DNA from: Candidatus Tepidiaquacellales bacterium OLB4/UTCHB1
GTDB lineage: Bacteria > Bacteroidota > Ignavibacteria > Tepidaquicellales > Tepidaquicellaceae
Assembly: GCA_002050165.1 (NCBI GenBank)
Contig: MWSW01000005.1
Location: forward strand, 62,001-126,000
Direction: 5' to 3'
DNA: 64,000 nucleotides
Shown here: positions 59,060 through 64,000 of the stretch, one piece after another
Position numbering within the stretch: position 1 is the stretch's first letter
Layout of the letters: every line of letters begins with the position of its first letter
Program-made: the position numbers and the translations under genes
The notes under the pieces: model-generated
Seen by the model: the letters and a program-made list of their open reading frames with translations, nothing else
The model's database searches: none
Told to the model about the DNA's origin: nothing

Positions 59060-60022
59060 TTATGCTTTTGGGTGAGCCCGTTTGTAAACCTCTTTTAGTT
59101 TTTCGGGCGTTACATGAGTATAAACCTGAGTAGTTGAAAGATTTTCGTGTCCAAGCAAATCCTTCACGGCTCTGATATCCGCTCCGTTGTCCAGCAAATG
59201 TGTAGCAAATGAATGTCTGATTACGTGTGGTGATTTCTTCTTCAGCTCAGATACCCGCATTAATGTTTTCTTTACTAACCTTTGCACCTGTACTTTGTAA
59301 AGCGGTTTACCTTTATTAGAAATGAAAAGTTCACGATGATTGTTAATATTGCAAATATTTCTAATCTCGATGTAATTTTTAATCGCAACTTCCGCATGTT
59401 CACCAAAAGGGACAATCCGTTGTTTACTTCCTTTACCCGTTACTTTAATTGTCCGTTTTGAAAAATTTACATCCTCGAGTCGAAGTGAAATGAGCTCTGA
59501 TAACCTGATCCCGGTTGAATAAAACAATTCAATCACCGCCCTATCAAGTAATCCGAGATCGAGGCTGTCCCGTGAACCGAGCAACTCATCGAATTCTTTT
59601 TGGGTAATAAATTCAGGTAATTTTCCGGGAGTTTTCGGAAATATCAGATTTGATGCAGGATTTGCACACGTGTAGTTTCGTCTCTTTAAATACTTGAAGA
59701 AAGATTTCAGTGCGGAAATCTTCCTGCGAATAGAAGTTTTTGAAAATTGGGAATTGACCTTATCCGGAAATATTTTACTTGTTTCATCGGACAATTCCGC
59801 TATAAAGGATTTTAAAATTGGTTGATCAATTTTGCCAAGATCAACCGTAAATGAATTTAAACTTTCATCCGTAAATTTTTCGGTTGGATTGAAATTTACA
59901 AACAGAAACTTCCCTAATTGCATCAGATCGTTTTTGTAAGAGAGAATAGTATTCACTGAATAAAACTTATTATCGCTCAGATAACGTAAAAACTCGTTAC
60001 AATATTCAATGAATGATTTCAT
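59060..60022 (-). CDS. Tyrosine recombinase XerC/XerD type
   Basis: A 320-residue protein with the core-binding SAM-like domain (~5-115) and the catalytic domain. All catalytic residues are visible: Arg 173 (STGIRLSEL), Lys 197, His 266-x-x-Arg 269 (PHVIRHSF), His 292 (LLGHENLSTT) and Tyr 301 (QVYTHV). It resolves chromosome dimers at dif with its partner. It overlaps tldE by 1 base and sits among housekeeping genes, which argues against a phage integrase. XerC and XerD cannot be told apart here. Confidence 0.92.
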   Translation of the reverse strand: MKSFIEYCNEFLRYLSDNKFYSVNTILSYKNDLMQLGKFLFVNFNPTEKFTDESLNSFTVDLGKIDQPILKSFIAELSDETSKIFPDKVNSQFSKTSIRRKISALKSFFKYLKRRNYTCANPASNLIFPKTPGKLPEFITQKEFDELLGSRDSLDLGLLDRAVIELFYSTGIRLSELISLRLEDVNFSKRTIKVTGKGSKQRIVPFGEHAEVAIKNYIEIRNICNINNHRELFISNKGKPLYKVQVQRLVKKTLMRVSELKKKSPHVIRHSFATHLLDNGADIRAVKDLLGHENLSTTQVYTHVTPEKLKEVYKRAHPKA

Positions 60023-61356
60023 CAGATTGCATCGGATATAGACGAAAAGTTGAAATCTTTAACTTTAATATCAGGAACTACAATTTTGCTTCTGCCAGTT
60101 TCACTCCCTACTGATCTTTTATTCGCTGACATATCCATAATGTTATTCAGTACGTTCATCGGGGATTCGTTGAACCGGAAGTTTTTTAAAGGCTTTGTGA
60201 TCTTTCCGTCCTCAATCAGAAATACTCCATCGCGTGTCAATCCGGTCAACAAAATCTGTTTTGGATCAACTCCCCTGATGTACCAGAACCTGGTAACGAG
60301 AACCCCATAATCCGTAGAGGCAATCAAATCGTTTAAAGTTCTGTCATTATTTCCCTCAAATATAAAGTTTGTTGGATACGGGATCGAATCGGATTTCGTT
60401 TTGAAAGCCCAGAATCTGTCGGTTGGCATATTTTTTAAAATGCCGTTTTCAATCCAATTTATTTTGTTTACCGGAGTCCCGTCATAATTAAATGGCGATG
60501 ATGGTGCAATGTTATCAGCAGGATTGGAATAAATATTGACAACATCGGAAGCAACTTTTTGTCCTATTTTATTTCCGTTAACTTTGTCCGAAAAGTAACT
60601 TCTACCTTCATCTGCCGAACGCCTGTTAAGATACCATTGTAAGTTAGCTAACAAATCACATGTAGCTGCACCTTCAAGAACAACGGTATATTTCCCGGGT
60701 TTCAGCTCCTGCGGGTTCCTTGACAATTCTGATTTTGCAATTACCTCTTCTGAAAGAGCAACAGAATCAAGTTCAGAATTATCCGAATAAATTCTGTGAA
60801 TTTTACTTGAACCAGTACCATCTTTAGTCCTGACTGTTGCAGAGAAATCAATCTCAGAAGAAGGGTGATACACAAATACTCCACGGGAGTTTGCAACCGC
60901 ACTGCCTCGGTCTGAAGTTTCTATATAACCCGCCGAGATGAGATCCCTTCGGACACATTCTTCAATAACATGACGGATTAGATCAATCCTTTCGCGCGAT
61001 TCCATTTTTGCAGTATCTTCAAAGTATTCCTTCACATGAAGATATTCTTGTCCACCTTCCTCAGGTGGCGTGAATTCTTCATCTTCAGGGGCAAGCTTTG
61101 CAAGTTTCTCCGATGTCCTTAACCCGTTCTCAATCGTTCCGTCATCTATAGAATTAATATTTGCGCTACCGGATCGCTTCCCGAATATTGACCGGATGGA
61201 TATGTTCAATCGGTTAATAGCTCCGCAGGTTGTAATGTTATTTCCTGCAAAACGAATGTTATACGATTTTGTTTCGCTGATATTGAGAACAATATCTTCC
61301 GCATTCGAGCGTGATATGATCTTTTCTGCAAGCTCCTTCAAATCTTTTTCTATCAT
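60022..61356 (-). CDS. TldE/PmbA-type metalloprotease partner
   Basis: A 444-residue TldD/PmbA family protein without an HExxxH motif, the feature of the TldE half. N-terminal, middle and C-terminal parts match the family (IRFAGNNITTCGAINRL, GKYTVVLEGAATCDLLANLQW, LLTGLTRDGVFLIEDGKI). It should form a heterodimer with TldD that unfolds and cuts small peptides. Its ATG shares one base with the tldD stop (TAATG). Confidence 0.9.
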   Translation of the reverse strand: MIEKDLKELAEKIISRSNAEDIVLNISETKSYNIRFAGNNITTCGAINRLNISIRSIFGKRSGSANINSIDDGTIENGLRTSEKLAKLAPEDEEFTPPEEGGQEYLHVKEYFEDTAKMESRERIDLIRHVIEECVRRDLISAGYIETSDRGSAVANSRGVFVYHPSSEIDFSATVRTKDGTGSSKIHRIYSDNSELDSVALSEEVIAKSELSRNPQELKPGKYTVVLEGAATCDLLANLQWYLNRRSADEGRSYFSDKVNGNKIGQKVASDVVNIYSNPADNIAPSSPFNYDGTPVNKINWIENGILKNMPTDRFWAFKTKSDSIPYPTNFIFEGNNDRTLNDLIASTDYGVLVTRFWYIRGVDPKQILLTGLTRDGVFLIEDGKITKPLKNFRFNESPMNVLNNIMDMSANKRSVGSETGRSKIVVPDIKVKDFNFSSISDAI

Positions 61357-62963
61357 TATATCTGCTCCTTTGTGTTCAATATATTAACCTTCCGGAACCG
61401 TGCAGGTGATGAACCATGACTGACCGGAGATACCTGTCCCGGTTCACCTTTACCACAGAAGAAAGATCCGCCAAGTTTATATTCAGATTCATCGCATATT
61501 GCGTCACAGGAATTCCAGAAATCAACTGTATTTCCCTGATAGGCGACATCTTTCAACATTCCGACAATTTTACCGTTTTTAATATGCCAGAAATCCTGTC
61601 CGGTAAACTGAAAGTTGTATCGTTGCTGATCAATGCTCCAACTACCATCGCCGATTATAAGAATTGCTTCATCCGTATCAGCGACAAGATCGTTAAGAGA
61701 GAGCTTACCTTCACCGGGCATCAGAGATACATTGGGCATTCTCTGTATCGGAAAACTTGACCAACTATCACAATACGCGCATCCGAATGATTTCTCCTGA
61801 CCGATATACGACGCAAGCTCCCTTGTAGTCTGGTAATTGACAAACTTCCCGTTTTTAACAATATGCCATTCAGTGGTTTTGACACCGTCATCATCATACC
61901 CTCTCGTAGCAAGTCCGTGCTTTTGTGTTCGGTCAGCAACAAGGTTTACAATTTCAGATCCATACTGAAGATTATTTAACTTATCCGGAGTTAAAAAACT
62001 TGTTCCCGCATAATTAGCTTCAAAACCAAGCGCCCTGTCTAACTCTGATGGATGACCGCACGATTCGTGAATTGTGAGCCAAAGGTTCTGCTGGTCGAGA
62101 ATGATATCCATTTTCCCTGGCTTTACTGAAGGTGCTTTAAGTTTCACCTTTGAGTTTTCAACACACCGGTTGATTTCTTCAGCCCATGGATATTCGTTAA
62201 CCTGTTCATAACCTCTGCCTATTGGAGGGCTTAGTGTTTTCCTTGATGCAAACTCCCCTGTAGATTTGTCAATTAAAGTTACTTCAGTCTCAGCCCACAT
62301 CCTGATAAGGTTTTGTTTAATATATGAACCTTCTGACGATGCAAAATATTTCCATTCGTTGACAAACCACATAAATGAATCAACAAAATCAGCACCTGCC
62401 TCGTTTGCGATTTTATTGTTATTTAATTGTCTGGATATTTTATCATCAATTGATATTTCAAACGGATTAATTAAAACCGGAGTACTCCATTCGTCAACAT
62501 GAGCTTTTACCGGCGCAAGTGTAACAGTTTTTATTTGCAATGTTGCATTTGCTTCTGCCAGGTCACATGCAATATTGACCGCTCTGATGATTTCCTGTTC
62601 ATTTATTTTATAACTTGAAGCGAATCCCCACGAACCTTTACTAACAACCCTCACACCGAAACCAAAATCTTCACCATCATTGATACCGGTAACCCGTTGT
62701 TCCCGAGTATTAATTCGCTGATTCCGAAACTTGCAAATTCTAATATCGGAATAAGAGGCATTCCTTTTTTTTGCAGTTTCAATGGCTATATCCGCGAGTC
62801 GTTTGAAGTCAATATCAGTCAGGCTATAAAAAGCCGAAAGGTAAGATTGATATTCCTTTTCATTGGAAAGTCTCCCTGCAAAAACGGAATCTGCAACCGA
62901 ATTTGAAAGTGCAGCGCCGCAACACCCTATTATTCCGGTTCGTAAGAAATCTCTTCTGTTCAT
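61356..62963 (-). CDS. tldD: TldD-type zinc metalloprotease with twin-arginine leader
   Basis: A 535-residue protein. The first ~30 residues read as a Tat-type signal: NRRDFLRTG, a hydrophobic stretch and an AxA-like end (VFAG). The TldD core has the zinc motif HESCGH (residues 299-304; codons 62052-62069) and a typical glycine-rich C-terminus (GGSFFCGKGEPGQVSPVSHG). The TldD/TldE pair is known from E. coli as a cytoplasmic peptide protease. A leader on one subunit only is unusual. Confidence 0.9.
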   Translation of the reverse strand: MNRRDFLRTGIIGCCGAALSNSVADSVFAGRLSNEKEYQSYLSAFYSLTDIDFKRLADIAIETAKKRNASYSDIRICKFRNQRINTREQRVTGINDGEDFGFGVRVVSKGSWGFASSYKINEQEIIRAVNIACDLAEANATLQIKTVTLAPVKAHVDEWSTPVLINPFEISIDDKISRQLNNNKIANEAGADFVDSFMWFVNEWKYFASSEGSYIKQNLIRMWAETEVTLIDKSTGEFASRKTLSPPIGRGYEQVNEYPWAEEINRCVENSKVKLKAPSVKPGKMDIILDQQNLWLTIHESCGHPSELDRALGFEANYAGTSFLTPDKLNNLQYGSEIVNLVADRTQKHGLATRGYDDDGVKTTEWHIVKNGKFVNYQTTRELASYIGQEKSFGCAYCDSWSSFPIQRMPNVSLMPGEGKLSLNDLVADTDEAILIIGDGSWSIDQQRYNFQFTGQDFWHIKNGKIVGMLKDVAYQGNTVDFWNSCDAICDESEYKLGGSFFCGKGEPGQVSPVSHGSSPARFRKVNILNTKEQI

Positions 62964-62975
62964 TTTGTTATTATT

Positions 62976-64000
62976 TTAAACTTCCATTTCCTCTTTGATT
63001 TCAGACTTCAATAAAGTCTTGCTCTTGCAAACCGGACACTCGAGAAAGTCGCCGTCTTTCTTCGTAAATTTCTTTACGAGGTAGTTGTTGTTACAGTTAT
63101 CGCATACTTGTCTTACCGGCAAATAATTTGATATGAAATCGCAGTCTGGATATCTTGAACAACCATAAAACAACCTCTTTAACTTTCCGCCACGCCTCTC
63201 AAGCAGGTCACCGGTTTCACATTTCGGACACTTTATCCCGAGCGTGATCGGCTTTATTCCATTGCACTTTGGATAATTTGTACATCCGTAAAATTTTCCA
63301 AATTTCCCAACTTTAACTGCCATAGGAGCCCCGCACAAATCACAGGTTACTCCTTCGGCCAGTTTTTGATTTTCTTCATGTTCCTCCAGAAGCGGCATTG
63401 ATGCTTTACACTTAGGGTATTTTTCACATGCGAGGAATTGACCGTTTCGTCCCCATTTTTTCACCATCACTGCGCCGGTTTCATTGCCACATTCCGGGCA
63501 TGGTATCTCTGTTTTTTCCGATAATGATTTTTTAATTTCAAGCGCGCGTAAATCAGCTTCTGTGAGGTCTTTGCTGAATGGAACGTAAAAATCATCAAGT
63601 ACTTCTTTATAAGTCGCAGCACCATTTGCAATCGTATCAAGTTCATCCTCCATCTTTGCTGTAAAACTTACATCAATAATATCCGGAAAATGTTTGATGA
63701 GAATTTCATTAACTTTTAAACCTAATTCAGTTGCATATAAACGGCGCTCGCTAAGCTCTACATATTTTCTGTCAATAACGGTTGATACGATCAGAGCGAA
63801 TGTACTCGGCCTGCCAACTCCAAGAGTATCGAGTTGCTTAATCAATGAACTTTCTGTAAATCTTGGTGGCGGGATTGTAGAATGCTGTTGCTTTAGAAGT
63901 GAAATCGATTTTAGATAATCGTCAACACTTAAATTATCAGGAATTTTTGAAAACTCTTCTTCTGTTTTTACTTCACCTTCATCCTGGATTACTTCATAGA
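62976..64000 (-). CDS. topA: DNA topoisomerase I, C-terminal part (partial, runs off right edge)
   Basis: The frame is open to base 64000, so the N-terminus is outside the window. PPRFTESSLIKQLDTLGVG and GRPSTFA mark the type IA topoisomerase core just after the toprim/active-site region. Four zinc-ribbon units follow (CPECG...CEKYPKC, CDLCG...CTNYPKC, CPKCE...CSRYPDC, CDNCN...CPVC). It relaxes negative supercoils. It is 12 bases upstream of tldD. Confidence 0.94.
   Translation of the reverse strand, partial: YEVIQDEGEVKTEEEFSKIPDNLSVDDYLKSISLLKQQHSTIPPPRFTESSLIKQLDTLGVGRPSTFALIVSTVIDRKYVELSERRLYATELGLKVNEILIKHFPDIIDVSFTAKMEDELDTIANGAATYKEVLDDFYVPFSKDLTEADLRALEIKKSLSEKTEIPCPECGNETGAVMVKKWGRNGQFLACEKYPKCKASMPLLEEHEENQKLAEGVTCDLCGAPMAVKVGKFGKFYGCTNYPKCNGIKPITLGIKCPKCETGDLLERRGGKLKRLFYGCSRYPDCDFISNYLPVRQVCDNCNNNYLVKKFTKKDGDFLECPVCKSKTLLKSEIKEEMEV

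Noticed and set aside
59060-60022. Phage or integron integrase marking a mobile element
   Set aside because: It overlaps tldE in a housekeeping operon, has XerC/D length and motifs, and no att repeats or phage genes are nearby.
63694-63918. Plus-strand frames opposite topA and other genes
   Set aside because: They lie wholly antisense to well-supported genes and show no motif, ribosome site or promoter.

Overview
This 64 kb window is ordinary chromosomal DNA from a Gram-negative bacterium of the Bacteroidota/Chlorobi side, most probably an Ignavibacteria-type organism. The basis is indirect. It carries type IX secretion (T9SS) genes, with PorU next to PorV. C-terminal T9SS sorting domains are of the NYPNPFNP type. 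Several promoters match TTG-N20-TANNTTTG, the Bacteroidota form. A TonB / PstS-like / TPR cluster is present, base composition is AT-rich, and TTG start codons are frequent. There is no rRNA, CRISPR array, prophage or intact insertion sequence. One initiator tRNA is present.

Layout. 1-5,060 (minus): an envelope cluster (TonB, small membrane protein, PstS-like lipoprotein, TPR protein), then an EthD-like protein and an L,D-transpeptidase. 5,107-8,839 (minus): a complete pstSCAB phosphate importer. 9,020-10,045 (minus): a secreted T9SS substrate. 10,580-20,522 (plus): tRNA-fMet, etfBA, a bifunctional nuclease, coaX, yjbQ, a GT39-like transferase, an EtfD-like quinone oxidoreductase, metK and an EI24 protein. 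20,754-29,341 (plus): purL, an Mla-type lipid transporter with a barrel-like protein and a cysteine-hydrolase lipoprotein, then acpP-fabF-rnc. 29,545-37,847 (plus): porU, porV and a large M6-like secreted protein whose zinc motif is lost. 37,907-43,498: a GT2 transferase, and on the minus strand a barrel protein, a DUF2520 protein, dtd, prmC and an amidohydrolase-like lipoprotein that has lost most metal ligands. 43,622-47,537: a MerR regulator and pntAA-pntAB-pntB. 47,596-58,090: two hybrid histidine kinases (one broken by an in-frame TAA), yqgE, a frameshifted RmlD-like gene, dinB, a FIST sensor and a hypothetical protein. 58,542-64,000 (minus): DUF4199, a XerC/D recombinase, the TldE/TldD pair (TldD with a twin-arginine leader) and the C-terminal third of topA.

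How the genes fit together. EtfBA plus the EtfD-like protein would pass electrons from acyl-CoA dehydrogenases to the menaquinone pool, and PntAAB-B couples NADH/NADPH to the proton gradient. PorU and PorV release and anchor T9SS cargo such as the proteins at 9,020 and 34,815. The Mla set, L,D-transpeptidase, TonB cluster and barrel proteins maintain the envelope.

I found no convincing new multi-gene system. The items most worth a second look are two pseudoenzyme-like proteins (M6-like and amidohydrolase-like), the single-codon nonsense lesion in a hybrid kinase, the homopolymer frameshift in the RmlD-like gene, the Tat-type leader on TldD, and the uniform promoter architecture.
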